Origin: DVEG01 sp964405435
GTDB taxonomy: Bacteria; Cyanobacteriota; Cyanobacteriia; Cyanobacteriales; Oscillatoriaceae
Direction of reading: 5' to 3'
Length of the DNA stretch: 64,000 bases
Assembly (NCBI GenBank): GCA_964405435.1
Contig: CAYOOD010000028.1
Span: 1-64,000, forward strand
Made by a program: the position numbers and the translations under genes. Every line of letters begins with the position of its first letter. Positions within the stretch are counted from its first letter, which is position 1. This document shows, one piece after another, positions 45,030 through 54,105 of the stretch. The notes under the pieces were generated by a model. That model was not told the origin of the DNA and ran no database searches. It was given only the letters and a program-made list of their open reading frames with translations.

Positions 45030-45216
45030 AGGGGCATGGGGAATGGGGAATTGAGAATTGGGAATTGGGCATTGGGAATTGGGCATTGAGAATTGGTTCT
45101 CGGGCATTGGTTGGATTATTTTTTTCTATTTTCCACACCATCAGAGCCATGCCCCATGCCATGCATGCCCATGCCATGCATGCCCATGCCATACATGCCC
45201 ATGCCCGATGCCCCAT
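45030..45216. repeat. GGGCATG/GGGAATT and CCATGCATGCCC low-complexity repeats
   Basis: GGGCATGGGG, GGGAATTGGGCATT units (45030-45100), then GCCATGCATGCCCATGCC units in tandem, about 18 bp each (45147-45205). Frames read through them (MAWACMAWAC-type) are artefacts. Related to 16090 and 62338. Confidence 0.85.
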
Positions 45217-45219
45217 TTC

Positions 45220-45849
45220 CTAAACGTTGGGCAATTCTTCTTTGAGGCGATCGCTCACCCGGCGCAAGACGCCATTGATGAAGCGGTGCCCTTCTTCGCC
45301 GCTGTAGGTTTTGGACAGTTCCACCGCTTCGTTAATCGCCACGCGATCGGGGACGCCCATATACATGATTTCTGCTGCGGCGATCCGCAGGATATCGCGA
45401 TCGATTCTGGGCAAGCGATTTAACTGCCAGTCTACAAGGGATTGGCTGAGGACTTCATCGATCTGCTGGCGGTTGGTATTCACCTTGGAGAGAATCTCCA
45501 AGCTGTAGGCGCGGACTTCTTTTTGGTTGGCGAGATTGATGAATTCCGGCAGTTGAACTGCCGCGCCCATGCGGTTGATGGCCGATTGGGTCAATTCTAT
45601 GGCTTCTTTGACCATTGCTCGGGCACTGTCCACATCTGCGCTGCGCGTCTGGCTGCTCAAGAGGCGATCGCTGCCTCGTTTCAGTTCGGCGGCGGCAGTT
45701 TCGAGATTTTCGTGGACTTCTCCCGTCAGGGTGCGGACAGCCGCCAGCACCACATCTTGCATCTGAGATGCGGCTAATTTTTCTAGATTTCCACTGAGCT
45801 GGCTCAAACTGAGCAGCGCTAGTTCGCGAGCGATTCGTTGGGCTTGCAT
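45220..45849 (-). CDS. nusB: Transcription antitermination protein NusB
   Basis: A 209-residue protein. RIARELALLSLSQLSGN opens it and the C-terminal half has the NusB pattern (DWQLNRLPRIDRDILRIAAAE, VPDRVAINEAVELSKTYSGE, FINGVLRRVSD). It pairs with NusE (S10) at boxA RNA in rRNA antitermination. It is longer than E. coli NusB because of an extra N-terminal helical segment (about residues 30-80) as in other cyanobacteria. The upstream DUF502 gene is 31 bp away in the same direction, so they share a transcript. Confidence 0.93.
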   Translation of the reverse strand: MQAQRIARELALLSLSQLSGNLEKLAASQMQDVVLAAVRTLTGEVHENLETAAAELKRGSDRLLSSQTRSADVDSARAMVKEAIELTQSAINRMGAAVQLPEFINLANQKEVRAYSLEILSKVNTNRQQIDEVLSQSLVDWQLNRLPRIDRDILRIAAAEIMYMGVPDRVAINEAVELSKTYSGEEGHRFINGVLRRVSDRLKEELPNV

Positions 45850-45880
45850 GGCGGCTGACTTTAATCTCCTGATATTCGGT

Positions 45881-46603
45881 TCAATCTTCTTCGGCGGGAA
45901 TCGCCTGCAAGCGATTCTCCAGCCGTAACGGTTCCAGTTTCTTGTCGGATGCGCCGAGCGAGGAAGTCACTGCCGATGAGTTTGGGCTGACGATGCCGCC
46001 AGAGATAATCACTTTAAAGGCATCTTCAATGGACATCGACAGCTCGATCGTGTCTTCCTCTGGCACGATCGTGTACCAGCCGGTGGTGGGGTTGGGCGTG
46101 GTGGGGATGAAAATACTCAGCATCGGGGTGGTGAGGTGCGATTGGATGTCGCTGCCAATCGTATTGGTGACAAAGCCCAACGACCAGACCCCTTTTCGAG
46201 GATATTCTACTAAGACTACCCGGCGAAACTTCTCGTTAGAATCTTTCAGCAGCGTTTCGAGCAACTGTTTGAGGGTTTTGTAAACAGAGCCCGCTAGCGG
46301 GATGGCTTGCAACAAGCGTTCGCCGAAATCTAGCAGCCAGCGCCCGACTATATTGCGGGCCATCAGGCCGATCGCCAGAATGCTCACCAGTGGCACAGTC
46401 AGCCCTACCACTAGATTTAGTATATTCACCAGGATAGGGTGGAGGCCGTCAAAGGGGTTGATCTGCTTGGGGATTTTGGTGAGCAGGTCGATCACCCAGT
46501 TGGCGATGGTAATCGTCAGCCAGATGGTCGTCGCTAAGGGAATCACCACCAGCAGCCCTGCAATCAAGTCATTTTTTAAGTCCTGCATGAAGCGATTGGT
46601 CAC
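45881..46603 (-). CDS. DUF502 membrane protein
   Basis: A 240-residue protein with two N-terminal membrane helices (LIAGLLVVIPLATTIWLTITI and ILNLVVGLTVPLVSILAIGL), then a soluble domain with VEYPRKGVWSLGFVTNTIG and FIPTTPNPTTGWYTIVPEED, typical of DUF502 (LIKE COV in plants). The exact role is unknown. It is transcribed with nusB downstream, a common cyanobacterial arrangement. Confidence 0.9.
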   Translation of the reverse strand: MTNRFMQDLKNDLIAGLLVVIPLATTIWLTITIANWVIDLLTKIPKQINPFDGLHPILVNILNLVVGLTVPLVSILAIGLMARNIVGRWLLDFGERLLQAIPLAGSVYKTLKQLLETLLKDSNEKFRRVVLVEYPRKGVWSLGFVTNTIGSDIQSHLTTPMLSIFIPTTPNPTTGWYTIVPEEDTIELSMSIEDAFKVIISGGIVSPNSSAVTSSLGASDKKLEPLRLENRLQAIPAEED

Positions 46604-47057
46604 GGCTAGCCTACTCTCCTTTAACTGGCTGTTGTAATCATTGCACTAGAAGCACGCTCGTTGCGCTCGGCTGGCTGTCGGTGAAGGACCTCCGATGCCC
46701 TGCAGGCTGGCCGCGCGGCCAACTGCCATTGATTCGGCCCTCTTCTGCCGGACATCTGGCTTATTTTTAGCTGGCATGTCCGGGAACTCTGTTAATTATT
46801 TTGGCAGATTTGTAAAGTTTTGTTTCAATCTTAACTCCACAAGCGCTACAGCCTACTCGGGCTTTTCGTTTGGCTAGCTGCAAATAGTTATCGACTGTAA
46901 GCCTGATGACAAGCCTCCACTGCTAGACTTCGACCCCGCCGTCGGGCTTTTTTCCCGTCTGAGTTTCCAGCTTGACAAGCAGCCCCGTTCCTTAGATAGC
47001 TTAAAATAATTAGTATCAAATTTAACATTTATTTTCAGACGGCTTCCCGGTTCCGCC
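46604..47057. other. Intergenic region with inverted repeat
   Basis: 454 bp without a gene. CCGGACAT (46748-46755) and ATGTCCGG (46776-46783) are perfect 8-bp arms around CTGGC-TTATTTTTAG-CTGGC. A CCCG-CCGT-CGGG stem before CTTTTTT (about 46938-46953) reads as a plus-strand terminator, though no plus-strand gene ends here. Confidence 0.5.
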
Positions 47058-47948
47058 TTACTGGCCCGAAATAGCGGTCGCTGAATCGGCGTTTGATTCT
47101 CCTGTCGGGCTGGTTGGGTCTGAAGCGGGCAATGGATTGTACTTCATTTCCCGGACTTTTAGCAAGATGAGATACTCGTAAAATGCCTGCAAGGTACACC
47201 AGGCAAACCCTGCTTGTCCGTCCAAAAATCCCCCCAGCAGAAAGTACATGTAGAAAAAGCGCAGCAAGGGTCTGCACGGCAAGCGCAGTGACAAATCTTT
47301 CAGGGCTCGCCGTCTGGCTACTTCGGAGTGGCCAAATAACAGGTCGCGCAAGCTGACGCTTTCCCCCTTTTCCAGTTGGCGCAGAGTTTCGATCGCTTCG
47401 TCGGTGGAGTAGCGGTTGTGTTTTTCAATCCACCGGCTCAATCCCTTGGAGCAGGTGTAGTGGGGGTAGCTTTCTCGCAAAAATCCGGTAGGCCCATCGC
47501 AAACCTCCCGTTCGGTATGGCCGTAATCGGTGAACCACACCTTATCTTTGCGAAACAGCCGCATTTGGTAGCGGGGATACTGGGTGCTGTGGCGAATCCA
47601 CCGATTCATAAAGATGACGCGCTCGGCGACGTAGTAGCCGATATAGTCTTTGGATTGGATCGCCTGCAGGCACTCTTGAAACAGCGCTGGGGTCATGCGC
47701 TCGTCGGCTTCTAAAATGTAAACCCATTCGTGCTTGACGGGCACGGATTTGAGCATCCACGTCCTCTGCCGCCCGTGACTTTCAAATGGATGTTCTGCAA
47801 TTCGGACGGGATAGCGGCGAGCAATTTCTAGGGTGCGATCGCTGCTGCACGAGTCCACGATCGCAATGTCATCTGACATCAGCGCTGACTCAATACATGC
47901 CGCAATGTCGATCTCTTCGTTGTAGGTCAGAATATAAATAGAGAACAT
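47058..47948 (-). CDS. Family 2 glycosyltransferase
   Basis: A 296-residue GT-A fold glycosyltransferase: FSIYILTYNEEIDIAACIES, DIAIVDSCSSDRT, and an acidic metal site in VYILEADERM. The C-terminal part has RLPCRPLLRFFYMYFLLGG and a likely membrane-bound segment, as in WaaE/KdtX-like enzymes of lipopolysaccharide or exopolysaccharide synthesis. I chose MFSIYILTYN at 47948; the frame extends 16 codons further. An HpsJ-like gene lies upstream on the same strand, so a surface-polysaccharide role is plausible. Confidence 0.88.
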   Translation of the reverse strand: MFSIYILTYNEEIDIAACIESALMSDDIAIVDSCSSDRTLEIARRYPVRIAEHPFESHGRQRTWMLKSVPVKHEWVYILEADERMTPALFQECLQAIQSKDYIGYYVAERVIFMNRWIRHSTQYPRYQMRLFRKDKVWFTDYGHTEREVCDGPTGFLRESYPHYTCSKGLSRWIEKHNRYSTDEAIETLRQLEKGESVSLRDLLFGHSEVARRRALKDLSLRLPCRPLLRFFYMYFLLGGFLDGQAGFAWCTLQAFYEYLILLKVREMKYNPLPASDPTSPTGESNADSATAISGQ

Positions 47949-48119
47949 TTCCAGCGTCACAGCGTGAAGAAAATTTAGGAAAGAATTAAAAAGCAAAACT
48001 CCAACTTCCTAAAGTTGAGATAGCCTCTCACCTTTGACGGGTGAATTTCGCCTTTTTAATTCATTCCCTGGCACCGAGAGAAGCGCCGAGAAAGCCGCCC
48101 CGAATCGCAGCAGTGCAAC

Positions 48120-48947
48120 TTAGCGAACGGACGCTTTGCGACGCCCGACTTTGAAATATCCCATATTTTTTAAGCCACTCCAGCCAATGGCGATATATCC
48201 AGCAGCCAAGAGCAAACTGCTAATCCCCGTCTGCAAACCAGCCTTTAAAGAAGTCATTTTGGTTTGTTCCATCAGTTGTTCTTTCTGACCCCGAATCTGT
48301 GTCAGTTGTTGATTTTCCAAGGTTTGCGTGTTGAATCGCTGCTCTACAAACTGGTCGATCGCGTTGGGGTCTTCTTTGGACTTGCGCAGCACCTCTTTCA
48401 CGGGATCGGGGACTGCCGGACTGTTGAGTGCTTCGTTAAGTCTCTGCTCGTTTTCTATTACTTGGCTGAGCTGGCTTTTCAATCGGCTTTGTTCGCCTTC
48501 TATTTGCTTTTTCACGTCCTGGTTGTTCAACTGGGTTTGCAGTTGAGATTCGAGCTGCGACGCCCGCGCGTTAATCTGATCGAGCTTTTCTGTTCTGTCC
48601 AGACGCACGTTGTTCAGGTGTAGGGGAAACAGTAACAAGAAGATTAATCCGAGAAAACTCGATAGCAAAAGTGCCCAAAATTTACCATCTAGCAGGGTTT
48701 TTCGGTTGGGGTAGCTGCCGGAAAGATTGCCCTCAAGCCCAAACCCTGCCAACAGTAAAGCCAGTCCCACCATCGGGATGATTCCCCGATCGACGAGCTG
48801 GGTGGTTAAGGCCATTTGCCACTGCCGCTGCAGAAAGTTCGGCGGAAATAGCAAAATTAAATAGTCTATCAGAGAAGATACAATCAATATAATTCCGACA
48901 ATCTTCAGGGTTTGAGCAGCTAGAGAATACGGTTGACGGCTATCCAT
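48120..48947 (-). CDS. HpsJ-like membrane protein
   Basis: A 275-residue protein with four hydrophobic helices (about 10-33, 53-70, 90-108 and 238-258) and a long coiled coil between the third and fourth (LDQINARASQLESQLQTQL, KQIEGEQSRLKSQLSQVIEN). This layout fits the HpsJ-like family (hormogonium polysaccharide, often cyanoexosortase-associated). The assignment rests on layout and wording, not on a search. If correct, it links to polysaccharide export and gliding motility in filamentous strains. Confidence 0.65.
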   Translation of the reverse strand: MDSRQPYSLAAQTLKIVGIILIVSSLIDYLILLFPPNFLQRQWQMALTTQLVDRGIIPMVGLALLLAGFGLEGNLSGSYPNRKTLLDGKFWALLLSSFLGLIFLLLFPLHLNNVRLDRTEKLDQINARASQLESQLQTQLNNQDVKKQIEGEQSRLKSQLSQVIENEQRLNEALNSPAVPDPVKEVLRKSKEDPNAIDQFVEQRFNTQTLENQQLTQIRGQKEQLMEQTKMTSLKAGLQTGISSLLLAAGYIAIGWSGLKNMGYFKVGRRKASVR

Positions 48948-49333
48948 CGCTTTCAGTTGGCTTCTGTGTGAGTGACTTGTTGTCTATTTCAAACTTAACG
49001 GATTGCTATTAAAAGTATGCCCTCCATTCCAGAGAAAAAAAGCAGTCTCTCGGAAACGTGGGGGCAGCGGCAGCATCGCGGTGCGGGCTCCGGGCTCACG
49101 GAGCGGATCGGAGAGTGTAGGGATTTTCATCGGTCTTCGCAGCCGTTCGTCGCGACTGTCTGGAAAATAGGGGGTTGGGGATTGGGCCAAAGAGCGGGCC
49201 AGATGTTCATTTTCTCCTGGGGTCTGTTGTTGTCGTGAAGGTCTGTGCTGGAAGGGAATCGCCTGCACTGCCGCCTCGATCGCCGCAGCAATCAGCCGCG
49301 CGCGCCTGCCGTCTGGGTGCGTCTGACGAAAAA
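48948..49333. other. Intergenic region, no gene recognised
   Basis: 386 bp between the HpsJ-like gene and the end of the TIGR04283-type gene. A 170-codon minus-strand frame crosses it but reads Pro/Arg/Ser-rich without family resemblance and overlaps the glycosyltransferase, so I treat it as non-coding. Confidence 0.5.
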
Positions 49334-50080
49334 TTACCCTCGGACTTGCGAACGTCCCCACCCCCGACGATACCAGTCCGCAAGCCGATGCGGCGGCACC
49401 CCCAGGAAATAGGCAATAATCACCAGTTGGTTGAGGAGTGTGGTCTTCAGCACGCCCAATTTCTGCCACCGACGGGCGGAGGTTAAGACGCTGCACGGTA
49501 TAATGTTAATCTTTCCCAGGCGTCGCAATTGGCGCATCAAGTGAAAATCTTCCATTATCGGCATCTCTGCAAAACCGCCGATACTTTTAAAGACGCAAGC
49601 CCAAATAAAAATGGCTTGATCTCCGTAGGGCATCTGCAAAAAGCGCGATCGCCAATTGGCCCCTTTTTCAATCAGCCGCAGGGAACGCCCCTCCCTGTCA
49701 ATCCCTAACTCAAATGCACCGGCGATCGCTCCTTCCGCCGAGAGCGCCTGTCGTACCATCGCGTCGAATCCCTTCGGCAGTTGGGTATCGGCGTGGAGAA
49801 ACATCAGGATTTCGCCCGTGGCAGCTAAAGCTCCGGCATTCATTTGATTGGCTCGACCGGTTTTCTCGACGAGGATCTGGACGCCCATCGCCCGGGCTAG
49901 CTCCGCTGTTCCGTCTTGGCTGCCGCCATCCGTGACTATCACCTCTGTATTGACGGACGCTTTCGCCGCAGCCAGGGTTTTTTGGATGTTGGCGGCTTCA
50001 TTGAGCGCGGGTATGATTATGGATATTTTGCATTCTGAATTTGGGGTTTTGGATTGGGAATCTAGATCGGGTAATCCCAT
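49334..50080 (-). CDS. TIGR04283-type glycosyltransferase
   Basis: A 248-residue GT2-fold enzyme: ISIIIPALNEAANIQKTL, VIVTDGGSQDGTAELA, GRANQMNAGALAATGEILMFLHADT, then LEKGANWRSRFLQMPYGDQAIF and FAEMPIMEDFHLMRQL, typical of the family named for arsenosugar biosynthesis, a function not shown for most members. It starts 12 bp after the DUF2064 gene (TIGR04282), its usual partner. Confidence 0.9.
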   Translation of the reverse strand: MGLPDLDSQSKTPNSECKISIIIPALNEAANIQKTLAAAKASVNTEVIVTDGGSQDGTAELARAMGVQILVEKTGRANQMNAGALAATGEILMFLHADTQLPKGFDAMVRQALSAEGAIAGAFELGIDREGRSLRLIEKGANWRSRFLQMPYGDQAIFIWACVFKSIGGFAEMPIMEDFHLMRQLRRLGKINIIPCSVLTSARRWQKLGVLKTTLLNQLVIIAYFLGVPPHRLADWYRRGWGRSQVRG

Positions 50081-50092
50081 TTTGCTATAAAT

Positions 50093-50800
50093 TTACAGGT
50101 TTTCAGAGGTCTGGATGTTTGAATTTTTAGAGAGTGCCTGCTCGATCTCGGGTTGAATATCTAAAATTGCCAGATCCTCTGGACGGTCTATATCCCTCAG
50201 TTCGGGCAAGAGGCTGTAGGATAGCTCCATCTGGAGGGCGATCGCTAGGGTTTGCTGCAACACTTCGCTCGTGCCCCAGCAGATGCCCCGAAATAATTCG
50301 GGTATCGATCGCTTCAGCCCTATTAAATAATAGCCTCCGTCTGTCGCTGGCCCTAAAATCAGGTCGTGCTGCTGCAGTCGCTCGAATGCTTCGCCGATGC
50401 CCGGAGCGTCTAAACCGGGGCAGTCGGTGCCGATGAGGATTGCCCGCTTGGTGCGGGTGCGGAACGCCGAGCTAAACGCACGCGCCATGCGATCGCCCAA
50501 GTCTCCCTCGCTTTGCGGCTGGCAAATTATCCCATCCCCCAGCCACTCTCGCATCAGCTCTGGGTTTCCGCCCGCATACCGGACTTCTACCGTCAGCGAT
50601 TCGCCTGAAGGCGATCGCTTCGCTTCACGCATCTGCGCCAGTTCTCTCGCTCTCGCTAGGGTGTTCTCCGCCATCTGTCGGTGTAACTCGGCAGCCCCTC
50701 GCGCTCCTAGGGCTGGAATCAGCCGCGTCTTTGTCTTTCCCGCTTCTGGATAGCGGGCGAATACTATCAGGCGATCGCTTTCCTTCTGTGCCACACTCAC
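50093..50800 (-). CDS. TIGR04282-type (DUF2064) glycosyltransferase
   Basis: A 235-residue nucleotidyl/glycosyl-transferase-like protein: LIVFARYPEAGKTKTRLIPALG, QSEGDLGDRMARAF, LIGTDCPGLDAP and GPATDGGYYLIG, all typical of DUF2064. Residues REAKRSPSGES are encoded by a palindromic HIP1-rich repeat (about 50603-50635) that seems to have been inserted in frame. Usually paired with TIGR04283, as here. Confidence 0.9.
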   Translation of the reverse strand: MSVAQKESDRLIVFARYPEAGKTKTRLIPALGARGAAELHRQMAENTLARARELAQMREAKRSPSGESLTVEVRYAGGNPELMREWLGDGIICQPQSEGDLGDRMARAFSSAFRTRTKRAILIGTDCPGLDAPGIGEAFERLQQHDLILGPATDGGYYLIGLKRSIPELFRGICWGTSEVLQQTLAIALQMELSYSLLPELRDIDRPEDLAILDIQPEIEQALSKNSNIQTSENL

Positions 50801-51434
50801 TTTCTGCCCCTTTTTGACTCCCTACTTTCCCCTCCTATTTTTCCCGATCGTTTTGTTTTTTTGAGGGGCGGGGGCTTGCATGTTGCCTTTCAATCTGGTA
50901 ATTTAAACTTAGAATGGAAATATTGACAAGTTTTTTATTAAAGCACGGATTTCCATTATAAAAAAAGCCTACCATGCCGAAGGCTGGGTAAATATAAAGA
51001 ATTGTAACTCTCCAGGCAACCGTGCGATCGCCACCGGAGGAGAGCCCCCTATAGAGAGAAAAAAGAGAGAACTCAGATTTTATGGCCAAACCTGGTAATA
51101 TAATTTTATACTTAGAATTCTTCTAAAATTTTTACAAAAGCGCAAATTTACATTCTCTAGCTGTGACGGCTAGAAACCCGGATTCAACAAACCTGGTTTC
51201 TGAAGTTTCGCCACTCACAGAGAAACGCTACATCAGTAGATGAGCAGAAATAATTGCCATCATTTGGAGTGGAGAAATCCCCGAACTCTACAGAGCAGCG
51301 CCTCCAGCGCCCGCCCTACCAAGTCTAACTGTACAATTGATTGTGCACGAGGGCTTAATCTGAAAGCAACTTAAGCGACTGAATCAGAAAAAATTTTACA
51401 AAACAAACCCGTAACCCGATAAAAACCAAGGCAA
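50801..51434. other. Intergenic region with MITE-like element
   Basis: 634 bp. It is AT-rich at 50880-50990 and 51095-51155. It holds the element listed separately at 51159-51240. No gene recognised. Confidence 0.5.
51159..51240. mobile_element. MITE-like element with AGAAACCCGG core
   Basis: CTGTGACGGCTAGAAACCCGG (split here as CTGTGACGGCTA and AGAAACCCGG) followed by ACCTGGTTTCTGAA, and an end GAGAAACGCTAC. It is the reverse-orientation relative of 31490-31597 (about 75 bp similar) and shares the hairpin core with 12297. Confidence 0.65.
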
Positions 51435-52538
51435 ATGAATAATAATTCAACCCTTCTCGATCGCCTCTTTGAAAACCAGCAAATCAATATCAAGCGCAGC
51501 CCCCTGTTTGATATTCCTTTTCCCTCTTTGCAATCTCAAGAAAGCTTTAGTTGGAGCCGGATTGAGGGCATGATGCTGGGTTTAGCCATTGGAGACGCGC
51601 TGGGAAAAACAACCGAGGGAATGCTCCCGCAACAGCGGAAAAAGCGCTACGGCGAAATTACAGACTATCTTCCCCATCCTCATGTGGGGTATCGCCCGAT
51701 TGGCTTACCTTCCGACGATACCCAACTCTCTTTCTGGACTTTAGAGCAAATCAATCAAGATAGGGGGTTTAATCCAAAAAATGTGGCTGACAAGTTTTGT
51801 CAAAACAAAATTTATGGCATCGGTTCTACCGTTCGAGAATTTCTCAGCAATTATAAGTCAGGGAAACCCTGGTATCAAAGCGGGGTGAAATCAGCCGGAA
51901 ATGGGGCTTTAATGCGAATTGCTCCTATTATTATTCCCCATCTCAAATCAGGAAAATCTGACCTTTGGGCGGATGCGGCTCTCTCCGCTATGCTGACTCA
52001 CAACGATTCAGCTTCTATTGCGGCTTGTCTGTCATTTATTTATATAATTGGGGAGTTATTTCAAATGAAGGCTCCCCCGAAAGCTAGCTGGTGGTTGCGA
52101 ACTTATGTTGGGATTGCGCGAACTTTAGAAATCGACAGTGAATATCGCCCTCGCGGGGGTGAGTTTTCCAGTTATTCGGGATATCTTTGGCAATTTGTTC
52201 GAGAAAAAGTCCCCCAAGCGTGCGATCGCAAGCTTTCTGTAGTAGAGGCCTGCAACGAGTGGTATTCAGGCGCTTATTTACTGGAAACTGTGCCTTCAGT
52301 GATTTATATTCTGATGCGATATGGCAGCAATTTAGAAAAAGCCATTATTCGCGCCGTGAATGATACCAAAGATAATGATACGGTGGCGGCGATTGTCGGT
52401 GCCGTTATGGGGGCTTTGCACGGGAAAGAAAAAATTCCCGCTCGATGGATTTCTAATCTGAGTGGGCGAGTGACTGGCGATGAGGATGGGGAGGTGTTTG
52501 AAATTCTAGAATTGGCGCGTCAAATTTGGTGGCAATAA
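51435..52538 (+). CDS. ADP-ribosylglycohydrolase family protein
   Basis: A 367-residue protein of the DraG/ARH fold: GLAIGDALG (50-57), SDDTQLSFWT (metal-binding acidic pair, 93-), SAGNGALMRIAPI and a C-terminal AVNDTKDNDTVAAIVGAVMGAL. The usual NxGGDxDT metal loop reads N-D-T-K-D-N-D-T: the Asp residues stay but the Gly-Gly is lost. It removes ADP-ribose from proteins or small molecules; the target is unknown. The first 40 residues are extra. No mono-ADP-ribosyltransferase gene is adjacent. Confidence 0.88.
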   Translation: MNNNSTLLDRLFENQQINIKRSPLFDIPFPSLQSQESFSWSRIEGMMLGLAIGDALGKTTEGMLPQQRKKRYGEITDYLPHPHVGYRPIGLPSDDTQLSFWTLEQINQDRGFNPKNVADKFCQNKIYGIGSTVREFLSNYKSGKPWYQSGVKSAGNGALMRIAPIIIPHLKSGKSDLWADAALSAMLTHNDSASIAACLSFIYIIGELFQMKAPPKASWWLRTYVGIARTLEIDSEYRPRGGEFSSYSGYLWQFVREKVPQACDRKLSVVEACNEWYSGAYLLETVPSVIYILMRYGSNLEKAIIRAVNDTKDNDTVAAIVGAVMGALHGKEKIPARWISNLSGRVTGDEDGEVFEILELARQIWWQ

Positions 52539-52718
52539 TTTTTTTAATTAACCCAAGTTGCTACCGATAGCGTTCCTTGCAGGATTTGTGAAAATCCGAG
52601 TGGGGGCGTGCGGGCTTCTAGTCGGCGATCGGTCAGATCCGGGGAGAGAGCCCGCACTCCTGATATAAACATCTTTTACGACTCAACTAGAACCGCTATA
52701 GTTTCTGAAAAAATAGGC

Positions 52719-53690
52719 TTATTCTTCAGGAGGTGGCGGCGGCGGCGACACGGTTTCCTCAGCAATCTCTATTTCACCGGGCGGTGGAGTCGTTGGCTTC
52801 GGAGCTTTCACTTCAGCGATTTTTTCATTCGCTTGCTCGCGTACTTCTTGAACACGTTCTCTAGCTTGTTCGGCTAAGGTGTGAGCGCGTTCTTTGGCTT
52901 GTTTGGCGAGGGCTTGAGCGCGTTCTTGGGCGTGTTCGCGCACGTCTTGAGCGCGTTCTCTAGCTTGCTCGGCAAAGGTTTGAGCGCGTTCTTGGGCGTG
53001 TTCGCGCGCGTCTTGAACCCGTTCTCTGGCGTGTTCGGCAAAGGTTTGAGCGCGTTCTTGGGCTTGTTCGCGCACTTCTTGCGCTTTTTCTTTGGCTTGC
53101 TCGGCAAAGGTTTGAGCGTTGCGTTTGAATGTCTCTAAGTCGCGCCTGGTTTTGTCGTAATCTTCCCTGAGAATTTGAGTGAGTCCCTCGGCATATTTTT
53201 GAGGAACTTGGACGGCGACATCTGCAACCATGACCCGCTTGCTGCCGATGCTGGTAATATCTGCGGGCGAGAACATGTAAATCCCATCCAACACTCCGCG
53301 CCAGCCATTGGAACTGTAGAGGTAGTTAACCACAGTGCCAGTGTGGGGAAGCAGCACGAAGTCCACGAGCTTGCCGGCTTTGTTGCCCGTCTCGGTGAAA
53401 ACTTCGCGGCCAATGATAGAAGCGACTTGAGCCGGCTTTTCGGGGTCTTCAGTTTCGTGAGGGTTGTTGACGACGATACTGTCGGTGCCGATGCTGTAAA
53501 TATTCGCCCAGGTAAATGCCCGCTTTTTGTTGCTGAAAAGACCGGACTTGCAAGTAAAGCCCAGTAGCCGGTGAGCTTGGGGATCGAGCCAGAGTTGCTC
53601 GACGCGACCGACTTCTTCGGCTGTCTGGCGATCGATGACCAGGCGATTGATCAGTGCATTACCCCTAATGGTCTGTTGTTCTGCAGTCAT
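52719..53690 (-). CDS. PRC-barrel protein with 22-residue coiled-coil repeats
   Basis: A 323-residue protein: two PRC-barrel domains (about 8-85 and 88-170; GNALINRLVIDRQTAEEVG, IIGREVFTETGNKAGKLVDF), then residues about 190-300 are a coiled coil built from 22-residue units (ERAQTFAEQARERAQDVREH) and a Pro/Glu tail (VSPPPPPPEE). At DNA level the units are 66-bp tandem repeats (about 52850-53110), which can expand or contract by slippage. PRC barrels mediate protein contacts, for example in photosystem assembly and 30S maturation. The role here is unknown. Confidence 0.85.
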   Translation of the reverse strand: MTAEQQTIRGNALINRLVIDRQTAEEVGRVEQLWLDPQAHRLLGFTCKSGLFSNKKRAFTWANIYSIGTDSIVVNNPHETEDPEKPAQVASIIGREVFTETGNKAGKLVDFVLLPHTGTVVNYLYSSNGWRGVLDGIYMFSPADITSIGSKRVMVADVAVQVPQKYAEGLTQILREDYDKTRRDLETFKRNAQTFAEQAKEKAQEVREQAQERAQTFAEHARERVQDAREHAQERAQTFAEQARERAQDVREHAQERAQALAKQAKERAHTLAEQARERVQEVREQANEKIAEVKAPKPTTPPPGEIEIAEETVSPPPPPPEE

Positions 53691-54105
53691 GTCAAACCTC
53701 CGGCTCGGTTTTCAGTGGTTTGTAGTGAGGACTGAAGTCTAGTTTGCGTGTAGGGAGGAGGGAAGTCCTCCCTAGAAATCGCTTTGATGGAAAACTCAGA
53801 CGCGATAAACGGCTTCCTGTCAACTGAAAGCTCAGCCTCGTTTTCGATGCAGGAGAGCGGAAGAGCCCATCTAAGCTGGCTTGTTTTTTGATGCCTACTT
53901 ATTTATTTTGCCTTTAAATTCCGGTGGATTGCAGGGGCGTTGGCGAGTGGCTTTGGGGCTGGCGGTTCTCGAAATGTAAAAATCCAGCAGAACCGCAGGG
54001 ATTCGGGAAGCGGGTGAGGTTCTGCTGTGAAGGCAGTTTGGCGAGGATTGCAGAAACGGTTGATAGTTCCCGATCGCCCTGGCTCCAATCCGAGGCGATC
54101 GCTGG
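53691..54105. other. Intergenic region with hairpin
   Basis: 415 bp without a gene. CAGCAGAACC (53985-53994) and GGTTCTGCTG (54018-54027) are perfect 10-bp arms around a 23-base loop, about 80 bp past the FHA gene stop; a possible mRNA end or small structured element. No T-run follows on either strand. Confidence 0.55.

Noticed and set aside
45019..45216. 65-codon frame with MAWACMAW repeats
   Set aside because: Translation of low-complexity repeat DNA (GCCATGCATGCCC units).
48984..49496. 170-codon minus-strand frame between HpsJ-like and the glycosyltransferase
   Set aside because: Overlaps the glycosyltransferase in another frame and is Pro/Arg-rich without domain signal.
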